In this document: piece after piece, positions 17,088 to 25,537 of the stretch | How positions within the stretch are numbered: position 1 is the stretch's first letter | Layout of the letters: each line of letters begins with the position of its first letter | Source of the DNA: Spirochaetaceae bacterium | GTDB taxonomy: Bacteria; Myxococcota_A; UBA9160; UBA4427 | DNA: 64,000 bases | Direction of reading: 5' to 3' | NCBI GenBank assembly: GCA_020632655.1 | Contig: JACKFD010000003.1 | Location: 310,001 to 374,000, forward strand | Notes under the pieces: generated by a model | What the model was told of the DNA's origin: nothing | The model's database searches: none | What the model saw: the letters and a program-made list of their open reading frames with translations, nothing else | Program-made: the position numbers and the translations under genes

Positions 17088-18209
17088 TCAGTGCGGGCGG
17101 AAGCGACTGCCCATCTTCTGGCGGCCCCGGTTGATCAGCTTGAGCTCCTCCATCGCCGCCGCCGCGACGTCCGCCCCCGCGACCTCGTCGGACTCGCCCG
17201 AGAGCTCGTCCATGTCGACCCAGGCCTGGTAGACGGGGCGCGTGCGGTCCGTGATGAGGCCGGCCTTGAGCAGCGTCTTGATGAGTACGCGGAAGATGTT
17301 CGTGTTCTTCGTCATCTCCTGTCGGCGGTGCTCGTCGGTGAACGCCTCGAGGATCGCGCTGCGAACCCACTGCCAGTCGAGGCCGAACTCGCGGTAGATC
17401 TCCTGCTTCTGCTCGGCGTTCACGAGGTTGAAGAGCAGCACCTGGAAGGCTTCCGCCGCCCAGGTCTCGACGTGCTCGAGCTCCTCCTCCGAGAGCTTCG
17501 GCACGGTCCGGTCCGCCCAGATCTTCCCGAACTTGTGATGGAAGGCCTCGTCGGACATCGTGAAGTGGATCAGGCGACGCAGGAGCGGGTCCTGCGTCTC
17601 GCGCTGGATCGTCGCGAAGGCGCCCATCGCGAGCCCCTCGATCAGCATCTGCATGCCGACGAGCTTCTTGTAGACGGCGCCCGTCTTCACGATCTCGTTC
17701 ATGAGTCCCTGGAGCGTCGCCCCGGAGCGGAGCGGGGTGCCCCAACGCATGCCGATGTAACGAGAGAAGCCCGTGACGTGGCGGGCCTCCTCGCGGGTCT
17801 GGTTCGCGGCGTATTCCTGGGCGCCGGGGTCGCGCAGGATCTGCGTCAGGCTCGCGGAGAGGGAGAGCGCGCCCTGCTCGCCGTGCAGGATGCTCGAGAG
17901 CACGAAGCGCGTGTTCTGGTTCGCGAGGCGGATCTGCTGCTGCGGGTCGAGCTTGTCGGCGACGGCGGTCTTGAGCTCGATGCAGAAGTCGAGCGGCATG
18001 ATCGTCTGCTCGCGCAGGTCCATCGGCTCGGAGTCGAAGTCGACGTATCGCTTGTCCGTCGGGTCCCAGAAATGATCGACGGTCGCGCTGATGATCTCGT
18101 CGAAGGCATCCGTCCGATCCGCATAACGTTCGACCTCGATCAGCGAGTCGAAATCGTCGCGATCGACCGTGTTGTAGATCGGGTCGTAGGTGATCTGGCG
18201 TTCGTTCAT
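17088..18209 (-). CDS. Ferritin-like diiron protein (RNR R2/AurF-type superfamily)
   Basis: A 373-residue helical protein with a complete carboxylate-bridged diiron ligand set: E111 (HGEQG), E141/H144 (EEARH), E191 (IEGLA) and E221/H224 (EAFHH). This E-ExxH-E-ExxH pattern is that of ribonucleotide reductase R2, AurF-type oxygenases and related oxidases. The radical Tyr of R2 is not obvious and no R1 gene is nearby, so an oxidase or oxygenase role is more likely. A good AAGGAGA site precedes the ATG, which overlaps the tetR stop by ATGA; the two are cotranscribed. The TetR partner suggests it is induced by a lipophilic or aromatic ligand; the substrate is not known. Confidence 0.7.
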   Translation of the reverse strand: MNERQITYDPIYNTVDRDDFDSLIEVERYADRTDAFDEIISATVDHFWDPTDKRYVDFDSEPMDLREQTIMPLDFCIELKTAVADKLDPQQQIRLANQNTRFVLSSILHGEQGALSLSASLTQILRDPGAQEYAANQTREEARHVTGFSRYIGMRWGTPLRSGATLQGLMNEIVKTGAVYKKLVGMQMLIEGLAMGAFATIQRETQDPLLRRLIHFTMSDEAFHHKFGKIWADRTVPKLSEEELEHVETWAAEAFQVLLFNLVNAEQKQEIYREFGLDWQWVRSAILEAFTDEHRRQEMTKNTNIFRVLIKTLLKAGLITDRTRPVYQAWVDMDELSGESDEVAGADVAAAAMEELKLINRGRQKMGSRFRPH

Positions 18210-18919
18210 CGCGGCAGGTCTCCTTCGGGCGCAGGTTCGGTCGCTACAGGGCGGTCGACGAGGCAGGGCGATCCGACCTCGGCGTGGCTGCCGTGGAGCT
18301 GGAAATGCGTCAGCGTGCGGATCAGCTCCTCGCGGCTCGCGCGGGCGGGATCCTCGGCCCACCAGGCCAGGACGTGTGCCCAGAGACCGACGATCGCCTG
18401 GGCGAGCACGTCGACCTGGAAGCAGTCGCGCTCGCGTCCGCTCGCGACGGCCTCGCGGCGTCGGTCCGCCACGCCCCGGGCCAGGCGCTCGAGCAGGGCG
18501 ATGCCGATCTCGCGGGCCTCGCCGCTCGGGCGGAGCACCATGCGGAGCAGGTCCCGTCGGTCCTCGGCGAAGCCGACGAGGGCCTCCGCCTGGGCCCGGA
18601 CGAGGGTCCCGGAATCCATGGCGGCCGCGGAGGTGGCCTCCATGCGGGCCTCGAGCTCGGCAGCCGCCTCGAGGGCGAGCTCGCCGAAGAGCGCGTGCTT
18701 GTCCGGGAAGTGGAGATAGAAGGTGCCCGAGGCGTAGCCGGCGCGGGCAGCGATGGCGTGGCTCGTGACGGCCTCGAGCCCCTGGGCCGCGAAGAGCTCG
18801 CGGCCGGCCTCGAGGAGGCGGCGGCGGGTGCGGGCCGAGCGCGGCCGGACCGGGCTGCGGTCGATGGCCGCGGGCGAGACCGGGGCGAGGGGCTGGGCGG
18901 TGCTGGAGGGGCGCGGCAT
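18206..18919 (-). CDS. TetR-family transcriptional regulator
   Basis: A 237-residue repressor-type regulator. The helix-turn-helix lies at about 27-80 (LFAAQGLEAVTSHAIAARAG then GTFYLHFPDKHALF), the TetR N-terminal signature. The rest is the all-helical ligand-binding and dimerisation domain, with no resemblance to a TetR of known ligand. It is the first gene of a two-gene operon with the diiron protein (ATGA overlap). Two palindromes with the same half-sites lie 17-50 bp upstream of its ATG, so it probably represses its own operon. Confidence 0.88.
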   Translation of the reverse strand: MPRPSSTAQPLAPVSPAAIDRSPVRPRSARTRRRLLEAGRELFAAQGLEAVTSHAIAARAGYASGTFYLHFPDKHALFGELALEAAAELEARMEATSAAAMDSGTLVRAQAEALVGFAEDRRDLLRMVLRPSGEAREIGIALLERLARGVADRRREAVASGRERDCFQVDVLAQAIVGLWAHVLAWWAEDPARASREELIRTLTHFQLHGSHAEVGSPCLVDRPVATEPAPEGDLPR

Positions 18920-18935
18920 GGGACGGGATGTCTCG

Positions 18936-18969
18936 CTGACGGAGGCGTCAGTGCTGACGTTAACGTCAG
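18936..18969. promoter_or_regulatory. Two tandem TetR-type operators
   Basis: Both sites have the form CTGACG-N4-CGTCAG. The first, 18936-18951, has a non-palindromic centre; the second, 18954-18969 (CTGACGTTAACGTCAG), is a perfect 16-bp palindrome. Their centres are 18 bp apart. They lie upstream of tetR in the 123-bp gap after the CDF gene and are the probable binding sites of that regulator. Confidence 0.7.
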
Positions 18970-19042
18970 TTCCGAGCGGGACCCAAGCGCGATCCGCTGA
19001 CTCCGAGTTCGATCGGGGTGCGGCTTTCGATCCGGCTCCGGC

Positions 19043-19999
19043 CTAGAGGAGGGCCTCACAGGCGTCCGCACAGGCCGCCTTCGCCTCCGGGCCGGCGAGC
19101 CCTTCCTGCAGCTCGAGCTGGATGGTCGTGTGCTCGATGCCGAAGCGTTCGCCGAGTCGGTCGCGGACGACCGAGAGCAATGCATCCGGCTCGCGCCCCG
19201 CCTCCACGACCAGATGGCTCGAGAGGGAGACGTCGGCACTGCCGATCGTCCAGACGTGCAGGCAGTGGAGGTCCGCGACGCCGGGCACCGCGAGCAGCGT
19301 CGCCCGGATCTCCTCGGGATCGAGATGGGCGGGCACCCCCTCCATCAGGACGTCGAGCGCCTCCCGTGCCAGCTGCCATGCGGAATACAAAACCAGCCCG
19401 CTCACGACGATCGACACGGCGGGGTCGAGCCAGAGCCAGCCGAAGGCCCAGATGCCGAGCCCGCTGGCGAGCACGCCGACGCTCGCGAGGGCGTCGCTCG
19501 CCACGTGCAGCCAGGCGCCGCGCACGTTCAGCGACTCGCCGCGACCGCCTTCGAGGACCCACAGCCCGAGCAGATTGATCAGCAGCCCGCCCAGGGCCAC
19601 GATCATCACGCCTTCGCCCTGGACCGGACGCGGCAGAAGGAAGCGCTCGATCGCGTGGAGCGTGATGAAGCCGGCGACGACGCCGAGGGCGAGCCCGTTC
19701 GTGAGGGCGGCGAGGATCTCCGCGCGGCGGTTGCCGAAGGTGCGGCGGCGACTCGCCGGTCGCGCCGCCATCCAGGCCGCCAGCAGCGAGAGCGCGAGCG
19801 CCGCGACGTCGGACACCATGTGCAGCGAGTCGGCGAGCAGCGCCAGCGAGCCCGTGAGCCAGCCGCCGAGCAGCTCGATCACGGCGTAGCCGAGGGCGAG
19901 CACCAGGACGAGCAGCAAGCGCCGCCGATTCGCGGCGGGGGCGCCCTCGCCGGTCGGCGTCGTGCGGTGTGCGTGTGCGCCGTGGTCGTGCGAGTGCAT
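19043..19999 (-). CDS. Cation diffusion facilitator (CzcD/ZitB-like metal exporter)
   Basis: A 318-residue inner-membrane proton-coupled divalent metal exporter. It starts with a His-rich segment (HSHDHGAHAH) likely to bind zinc. Six membrane helices follow; the transport-site residues are visible in ADSLHMVSD (about 56-64) and HVASDALAS, matching the HxxxD pattern of zinc-type CDFs. The C-terminal 80 residues form the cytoplasmic regulatory domain. AGGAG lies 7 nt before the ATG, and the ATG overlaps the stop of the upstream aminotransferase gene (TGATG), so translation is coupled. Zn, Cd or Co specificity is inferred from the family. Confidence 0.9.
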   Translation of the reverse strand: MHSHDHGAHAHRTTPTGEGAPAANRRRLLLVLVLALGYAVIELLGGWLTGSLALLADSLHMVSDVAALALSLLAAWMAARPASRRRTFGNRRAEILAALTNGLALGVVAGFITLHAIERFLLPRPVQGEGVMIVALGGLLINLLGLWVLEGGRGESLNVRGAWLHVASDALASVGVLASGLGIWAFGWLWLDPAVSIVVSGLVLYSAWQLAREALDVLMEGVPAHLDPEEIRATLLAVPGVADLHCLHVWTIGSADVSLSSHLVVEAGREPDALLSVVRDRLGERFGIEHTTIQLELQEGLAGPEAKAACADACEALL

Positions 20000-21609
20000 C
20001 ACGCGCTCCTGGCCTCGGGCTCGGGGCCGAGGGGCTCGCGGCGACGGTCCGGCGCGCGACCGAGCGCGCGGGCCATGCGTTCGAGGGCCTCGCGCAGGAT
20101 CGGCCGTGACGTCGCGAAGTTGAGTCGCGCGTGGCGCTCCCAGCCCGGACCGAAGACCCGCCCGTCGGAGAGGGCGACGCGCCCCTCCCGCAGCCAATGC
20201 GCAGCCGGGGAGCCCGGCACATCGAGCGCCGTGCAGTCGAGCCAGGCGAGGTAGGTCGCTTCGGGCGGGCGGAACCGGATCTCGGGGATCTCGCGGGCGA
20301 GGAAGTCGGCGACGAAGGCTCGGTTCCCCTCGAGATAGGCCAGGACCTCGTCGAGCCAGGGCTGACCGAAGCGCCATGCGGCGATCGTCGCGTGCATTCC
20401 GTGGAGCCCCAGCCCGCCCCGCACGTGGCGGGGAATGCCTGCGTCGAAGCGCTTCTGCAGCGCGGCGCTTCCGAAGTGCGCGATGGCGCAACGCAGGCCG
20501 GGGATGTTGAACGCCTTCGTCGCGGAGGTCAGCGTGATCGTGCGCTCGGCGATCTCGGGCGAGAGGCTCGCGAAGGGCACGTGTCCACGTCCGTCGAAGA
20601 CGAGGTCCGCGTGGATCTCGTCGCTCACCACGACGAGGTCGTGGGCGAGTGCGAGCTCCGCGAGCCGCACCAGCTCGGTCCGCCGCCAGACCCGGCCGGT
20701 CGGATTGTGGGGGTGGCAGAGGAGCAGCAGCCGCGTGTCGGCGTCGACGTCCCGCGCGAGCCGATCGAGATCCGGCTCGAGTCCGCGCCCGTCCGCGGCG
20801 GCGACGAAGCGGTTCTCGACGAGTCGCCGGCCGGTGTCGCGCACGGCGCCGAGGAAGGGCGGGTAGATGGGGGTCTGGACGACCACGCCTTCGCCCGGTC
20901 GGGTCAGCCGATCGACCGCGAGGTAGAGCCCCTGCACGACCTCCGAGAGGATCTCGACCCGCGCCGGGTCGGGGCGCCAATCGAAGCGCTCGCGCATGCG
21001 CTCGGCAAAGACCTCGGGCAGTCCCGTCTCGCGTGGCGAGAGCGGGTATCCGACGTCGCTCGACTCGACGAAGCGCCGCAGCTCCGCCTGGATCGGAGCG
21101 GCGATCGGGAAGTCCATCTCGGCGACCCAGACCGGGAGCACGTCGCGCGGGTAGGTGTGCCACTTCTCGCTGCGTCGCTGCTCGAGCTGTCGGACGTCGA
21201 GCGCGTCGAGGGCGACCGGGCGATGGCGCAGGCGTCGTTCGGCCTCGCGGCACAGGGAGCGCCAGTCCTCCGAGTCCGCAGCCGCTCGTGCATCGTGCAG
21301 CGCATCGAGCTCGGCCCCGGCTCGCGCCAACAGGTCGGGCAGCTCCGCCTCGAGACGGGCGAAGGCCTCGGCGATCGCATCGCCCCGCTCGTCGAGCGGC
21401 CCCGACTCCCGGCATCCATCGGGATCCAGGTGCCACTGGGGTGTTCGCTCGAATCCGTCGAAGCGGATCCACTCACGCGCGAGCGGACCCTCCTCAAGGC
21501 CCTCGACGGACCGGCCGACGCGCAGGCTGGGGCGGGCGTCCGACCCGAGCGCGCCGGGCTCGACTCGGAGCGCCAGCGTGCGCCACGTACAGGTCCAGGA
21601 GCCCGACAT
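19999..21609 (-). CDS. PLP-dependent PatB/MalY-type C-S lyase with an extra N-terminal domain
   Basis: 536 residues. Residues about 140-525 are a fold-type I aminotransferase of the PatB/MalY cystathionine beta-lyase group: PVWVAEMDFPIAAPIQ, GYPLSP, HPHNPTGRVW, VVSDEIHADL and the PLP lysine in TSATKAFNIPG (about 365). Such enzymes cleave C-S bonds of cystathionine and cysteine conjugates. The first 135 residues (WIRFDGFERTPQWHLDPDG, then a helix pair) are absent from ordinary PatB, about 390 residues long, and form a separate domain I do not recognise. A TAAGCT box 6 bp before the ATG suggests a leaderless transcript. The CDF exporter gene overlaps the stop. Confidence 0.82.
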   Translation of the reverse strand: MSGSWTCTWRTLALRVEPGALGSDARPSLRVGRSVEGLEEGPLAREWIRFDGFERTPQWHLDPDGCRESGPLDERGDAIAEAFARLEAELPDLLARAGAELDALHDARAAADSEDWRSLCREAERRLRHRPVALDALDVRQLEQRRSEKWHTYPRDVLPVWVAEMDFPIAAPIQAELRRFVESSDVGYPLSPRETGLPEVFAERMRERFDWRPDPARVEILSEVVQGLYLAVDRLTRPGEGVVVQTPIYPPFLGAVRDTGRRLVENRFVAAADGRGLEPDLDRLARDVDADTRLLLLCHPHNPTGRVWRRTELVRLAELALAHDLVVVSDEIHADLVFDGRGHVPFASLSPEIAERTITLTSATKAFNIPGLRCAIAHFGSAALQKRFDAGIPRHVRGGLGLHGMHATIAAWRFGQPWLDEVLAYLEGNRAFVADFLAREIPEIRFRPPEATYLAWLDCTALDVPGSPAAHWLREGRVALSDGRVFGPGWERHARLNFATSRPILREALERMARALGRAPDRRREPLGPEPEARSA

Positions 21610-21615
21610 TCCACG

Positions 21616-21621
21616 AGCTTA
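21616..21621 (-). promoter_or_regulatory. Candidate -10 box TAAGCT, leaderless, for the PLP lyase
   Basis: The minus-strand TAAGCT ends 6 bp before the ATG at 21609. No ribosome site fits between them. No clear -35 is seen. Confidence 0.4.
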
Positions 21622-21657
21622 GCCGCCGTTTCCGGTCCGGGGCGAACGGCGGAACGC

Positions 21658-21663
21658 TATGGT
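21658..21663 (+). promoter_or_regulatory. Candidate -10 box TATGGT for the E2-lpd-lipA operon
   Basis: TATGGT followed by CCGCGCG, the same downstream string seen after other boxes in this window. Transcription would begin near 21670 and give a leader of about 67 nt. Confidence 0.4.
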
Positions 21664-21736
21664 CCGCGCGGGCGGGCCGCGCGACGCGAGTCGCACGCGC
21701 CGACGGACGAACCGTCTTGCGGGGGGCGACGCCACG

Positions 21737-23023
21737 ATGGGTTTCCGGATCGAGATGCCGCAGCTGTCCTCGGACGGCGGGAGTGCGACGCTGGCGAGCT
21801 GGCTCGTCGGCGTCGGCGACCGCGTCGAGCAGGGCGAGGTGATCGCGGAGCTCGAGACGGACAAGGCGACGGTCGAGCTCGAGGCGCCGGCCAGCGGTCG
21901 CATCCAGGCGCTCGAGATCGCCGCCGGGACCGAGGGGCTCGAGGCCGGTACGCTGCTCGGAACGATCGACGCCGACGAGGGCGGGGCGACCACGACGTCC
22001 GACCCCGTCGCAACCTCGAGCGGCCCGCCTTCGGCTTCGCCGTCCGCCGAAGCCGAAGCCGAAGCAGAGGCCGAACCCGAGCCCTCAGCCCGCCGCGAAA
22101 CGGAGGGCACGGTCCAGCGCGGGCCGACGCCGCTCGCACGGCGCGTGGCCTCGAATCACGGCGTCGACCTCGCGTCGATCGAGGGCAGCGGCCCCGGCGG
22201 TCGGGTGCTGCGCGACGACGTGCTTCGACGTGCCGGCATCGCGTCGGGGAGCGCGGATCCGGGAATGGAGACCGCTACATCCTCGCCGGACGAGCGCGTC
22301 GACGCCGTGGTGGGGGTCGAGCCCGAGGCGGACTTCGAGGTGGTGCGGCTGTCGGCGATGCGTCGCACGATCGCGCGCCGCCTCTCCGAGTCGAAGCGCG
22401 AGATCCCGCATTTCTATCTGCGCGTGCGCTGTCGCATGGACGCGCTGCGCGAGGCCCGGGCGAAGCTCAACCGCGCGCTCGCGGACGAGGGACGCGAGAC
22501 GAAGATCTCGGTCAACGACTTCGTCGTTCGGGCGGCCGCGCTCGGCATGCGGGCGGTGCCCGCGGCGAACGTCCGCTTCGCCGGCGACGCGATGCACGTG
22601 TTCGAGCGGGTCGACGTCGCGGTCGCGGTCGCGACGGACGGTGGGCTCGTCACGCCCGTCGTGCGCGACGCGGATCGCAAGGGGCTCGCCGCGCTCGCGG
22701 ACGAGACGAAGGCGCTGGCCGAGCGGGCGCGGGCGGGCGGGCTCCGCCCCGAGGAATACCAGGGCGGGAGCCTCACGGTCTCGAACCTGGGCATGTACGG
22801 CATCGAGACCGTCTACCCGATCGTGAATCCGCCGCAGTCGTGCATCCTCGGCGTCGGTGCGGCCGAGGAGCAGCCCGTCGTACGCGACGGCGGGATCGCG
22901 ATCGGTTGGATCGCCGTGCTGACGCTGGCGGCAGACCATCGGGTGATCGACGGCGCCGTGGGCGCCCGGCTGCTCGCGGCGATCCGTGATCGGCTCGAGG
23001 ATCCGATGGACATGGTGCTCTGA
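21737..23023 (+). CDS. Dihydrolipoyl acyltransferase E2 (second copy, PDH/acetoin-like)
   Basis: A 428-residue E2. The lipoyl domain is at 1-80 with lipoyl-Lys43 in ETDKATVEL; an Ala/Glu linker follows, then the peripheral-subunit-binding domain (PLARRVASNHGVDLASIEGS, about 130-165) and the catalytic domain with His401 in ADHRVIDG. The start FRIEMPQLS with ATLASWLVGVGD resembles E2s that work with alpha/beta-type E1 (PDH or acetoin dehydrogenase) more than AceF. No E1 gene is adjacent; lpd follows after 85 bp. ATG 21737 has a G-rich site just upstream. Acyl specificity (acetyl or branched) is not decided. Confidence 0.85.
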   Translation: MGFRIEMPQLSSDGGSATLASWLVGVGDRVEQGEVIAELETDKATVELEAPASGRIQALEIAAGTEGLEAGTLLGTIDADEGGATTTSDPVATSSGPPSASPSAEAEAEAEAEPEPSARRETEGTVQRGPTPLARRVASNHGVDLASIEGSGPGGRVLRDDVLRRAGIASGSADPGMETATSSPDERVDAVVGVEPEADFEVVRLSAMRRTIARRLSESKREIPHFYLRVRCRMDALREARAKLNRALADEGRETKISVNDFVVRAAALGMRAVPAANVRFAGDAMHVFERVDVAVAVATDGGLVTPVVRDADRKGLAALADETKALAERARAGGLRPEEYQGGSLTVSNLGMYGIETVYPIVNPPQSCILGVGAAEEQPVVRDGGIAIGWIAVLTLAADHRVIDGAVGARLLAAIRDRLEDPMDMVL

Positions 23024-23108
23024 GCCGGCGGGTCGGGTCGTGTCCGGCAGGGGGCGGGATGCGAGACGGGTCGACCGGACGGGTGCCAGGGATGGAGAAG
23101 GAGAGGGC

Positions 23109-24521
23109 ATGAGTGCAGGGTCCTACGACGTGGTCGTGATCGGCGGTGGGCCGGGGGGCTATCCCGCGGCGATCCGGGCGCGCCAGCTCGGGCTGTCGGT
23201 CGCGCTCGTCGAGCGGGAGCATCTCGGCGGAATCTGCCTGAACTGGGGCTGCATTCCGACGAAGGCCCTGCTGCGCACGGCCGAGGTCCACCACCTGGCC
23301 AGCCACGCCGACGAGTACGGTCTCGCGATCGGCGAGGTCGGCGTCGATCTCGACGCGATCGTGAAGCGCTCGCGCAAGATCTCGAAGCGCCTCAATACGG
23401 GCGTGAAGCACCTGATGAAGAAGAACGGCGTCGACGTGCACGACGGCACGGGACGCCTCGCCGGTCCGGGTCGCGTCACGGTCGAGAATGCGGGTGGCGA
23501 GCGCGTCGAGCTCGAGGCGCGACACGTCGTGCTCGCGACGGGGGCGCGCGCGCGCTCGCTGCCCGGGCTCGAGGCCGACGGGGAGCTCGTCTGGACCTAC
23601 AAGGAGGCGATGGTGCCGAAGGTCCTGCCGGGGCGACTGCTCGTGGTCGGCTCCGGCGCGATCGGCATCGAGTTCGCGAGCTTCTACCGCGAGCTAGGCT
23701 GCGAGGTGACGGTCGTCGAGGCGCTGCCCCGCATCCTGCCGGTCGAGGACGCGGAGATCTCGCAGCTCGCGCACAAGCAGTTCGAGAAGCAGGGCATGAC
23801 GATCCACACGAGCACGACGGTCTCGTCCCTCGTGCGCGGTGACGATCAGGTCGAGGCGACGATCGGGCCGGTCGAAGGCGCCGAGGGCGAGAAGCGGACC
23901 GAGACCTTCGATCGCGTGATCCTCGCCGTCGGCATCGTGGGCAACGTCGAGGACCTCGGCCTCGAAGGAACCGGTGTCGAGGTCGACCGCGGCCACATCG
24001 TGACGAACGAGTGGACCGAGACCGGCGAGCCCGGCGTCTACGCGATCGGCGACGTCGCCGGCCCGCCCTGGCTCGCGCACAAGGCGACCCATGAAGGCGT
24101 GCTCTGCGCCGAGCGGATCGCGGGGCAGGCGAACCTGCACCCGATGCAGCGCGAGCGCATCCCGGGCTGCACCTACTGTCGGCCCCAGATTGCGAGCGTG
24201 GGGCTGACCGAGGAGAAGGCGAAGGAGGCCGGTCACTCGGTTCGGGTCGGCCGCTTCCCCTTCGTCGGCAACGGCAAGGCGATCGCGCTCGGCGAGACCG
24301 ATGGGCTCGTCAAGACGATCTTCGACGAGACGACGGGCGAGCTGCTCGGCGCGCATCTGATCGGGGCGGAGGTGACGGAGCTGATCCAGGGCTTCGTCGT
24401 CGCGATGAACCTCGAGACGACCGAGGCGGAGCTGATGCAGACGGTCTTCCCGCATCCGACGCTCTCGGAGATGATGCACGAGTCGACGCTCGACGCCTTC
24501 GGGCGGGCGCTACACATCTGA
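23109..24521 (+). CDS. lpdA: Dihydrolipoyl dehydrogenase (E3)
   Basis: A 470-residue FAD/NAD flavoprotein that reoxidises dihydrolipoyl groups of 2-oxoacid dehydrogenase complexes. FAD motif IGGGPGGYPAA (11-21), redox pair C43/C48 in GICLNWGCIPTKALL, NAD motif VVGSGAIGIEFASFY, and the catalytic HPTLSE near the C-terminus are all present. AAGGAGAGG lies before the ATG. It is the only E3 in the window and is placed between an E2 and lipoyl synthase, so it probably serves AceEF and the other complexes too. Confidence 0.97.
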   Translation: MSAGSYDVVVIGGGPGGYPAAIRARQLGLSVALVEREHLGGICLNWGCIPTKALLRTAEVHHLASHADEYGLAIGEVGVDLDAIVKRSRKISKRLNTGVKHLMKKNGVDVHDGTGRLAGPGRVTVENAGGERVELEARHVVLATGARARSLPGLEADGELVWTYKEAMVPKVLPGRLLVVGSGAIGIEFASFYRELGCEVTVVEALPRILPVEDAEISQLAHKQFEKQGMTIHTSTTVSSLVRGDDQVEATIGPVEGAEGEKRTETFDRVILAVGIVGNVEDLGLEGTGVEVDRGHIVTNEWTETGEPGVYAIGDVAGPPWLAHKATHEGVLCAERIAGQANLHPMQRERIPGCTYCRPQIASVGLTEEKAKEAGHSVRVGRFPFVGNGKAIALGETDGLVKTIFDETTGELLGAHLIGAEVTELIQGFVVAMNLETTEAELMQTVFPHPTLSEMMHESTLDAFGRALHI

Positions 24522-24589
24522 GGGCGGTCGTGCGCTCGGCGGGGATCGCGGGCGATCCGGCGCGAGAGCGCGAGCGAGAGGAGGACGGG

Positions 24590-25537
24590 GTGGCCGAGCG
24601 GCTGCTGCAGATCGAGGATCGCAAGGGGACGACGCAGGCGGACCTGCCGCGTCCGCCCTGGATCCGCGTGCGCCTCTCGGCGGATCCGAAGGTCGAGCAG
24701 ACGCGTGAACTGATGCGCCGACTCGCGCTGAACACGGTCTGCGAGGAGGCGGCCTGCCCGAACCTCTCCGAGTGCTGGGCGCAGCGGCATGCGACCGTGA
24801 TGATCCTGGGCTCGGTCTGCACCCGGGCCTGCGCCTTCTGCAACGTCGAGACGGGACGACCCGACGCCGTCGACCCCGAGGAGCCCGCGCATCTCGCGAG
24901 CGCCGTCGCGGAGCTCGGACTGGCGCACGTCGTGATCACCTCGGTCGATCGCGACGATCTGCCCGATGGTGGCGCCGGCCACTTCGCGCGCTCGATCGGG
25001 GAGATCCGCGCCCGGGCGCCGGAGACGACCATCGAGGTGCTGACGCCGGACTTCCGCCGCAAGCCCGATGCGCTCGCGACCGTGATCGGTGCGCGCCCGG
25101 ACGTCTTCAATCACAACCTCGAGACCGTGCCGCGGCTCTACAAGCGCGTGCGCCCCGGCGCGGACTACGCCCATTCGCTGGCGCTGCTCCGCGATTCCAG
25201 GTCGCTCGCGCCCGGGCTCTTCACGAAGAGCGGGATCATGGTCGGGCTCGGCGAGACCCGCGACGAGGTCCGCCAGGTCATGGACGACCTGCGCGCCCAC
25301 GACGTCGACTTCCTCACGGTCGGCCAGTATCTCCGCCCGACGCCCCGGCACGCACGCGTGGAGCGCTACGTGCCGCCCGAGGAGTTCGAGCAGATCGCGA
25401 CGGAGGCGCGAGACCGCGGGTTCCTGCTCGTCTCCGCCTCGCCGCTCACCCGCTCCTCGTATCACGCCGAGCAGGACTTCCGCAGGCTCCAGGCGGAGCG
25501 GGCGCGTCGCGTCGGCGAGGCCGCCTCAGGCGCCTGA
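24590..25537 (+). CDS. lipA: Lipoyl synthase
   Basis: A 315-residue radical-SAM enzyme that inserts two sulfurs into octanoyl-lysine of E2 and GcvH. Auxiliary cluster cysteines C51, C56 and C62 (CEEAACPNLSEC) and the SAM cluster CxxxCxxC at C77, C81 and C84 are visible, with the C-terminal SSYHAE serine. GTG 24590 was chosen because GAGGAGG sits 5 nt upstream; an ATG-like extension from 24530 would add 20 poorly conserved residues. It is the third gene of the E2-lpd-lipA operon (68-bp gap). Its 3' end overlaps the convergent recombinase gene by 12 bp. The substrate-loading partner LipB is at 41958. Confidence 0.96.
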   Translation: MAERLLQIEDRKGTTQADLPRPPWIRVRLSADPKVEQTRELMRRLALNTVCEEAACPNLSECWAQRHATVMILGSVCTRACAFCNVETGRPDAVDPEEPAHLASAVAELGLAHVVITSVDRDDLPDGGAGHFARSIGEIRARAPETTIEVLTPDFRRKPDALATVIGARPDVFNHNLETVPRLYKRVRPGADYAHSLALLRDSRSLAPGLFTKSGIMVGLGETRDEVRQVMDDLRAHDVDFLTVGQYLRPTPRHARVERYVPPEEFEQIATEARDRGFLLVSASPLTRSSYHAEQDFRRLQAERARRVGEAASGA

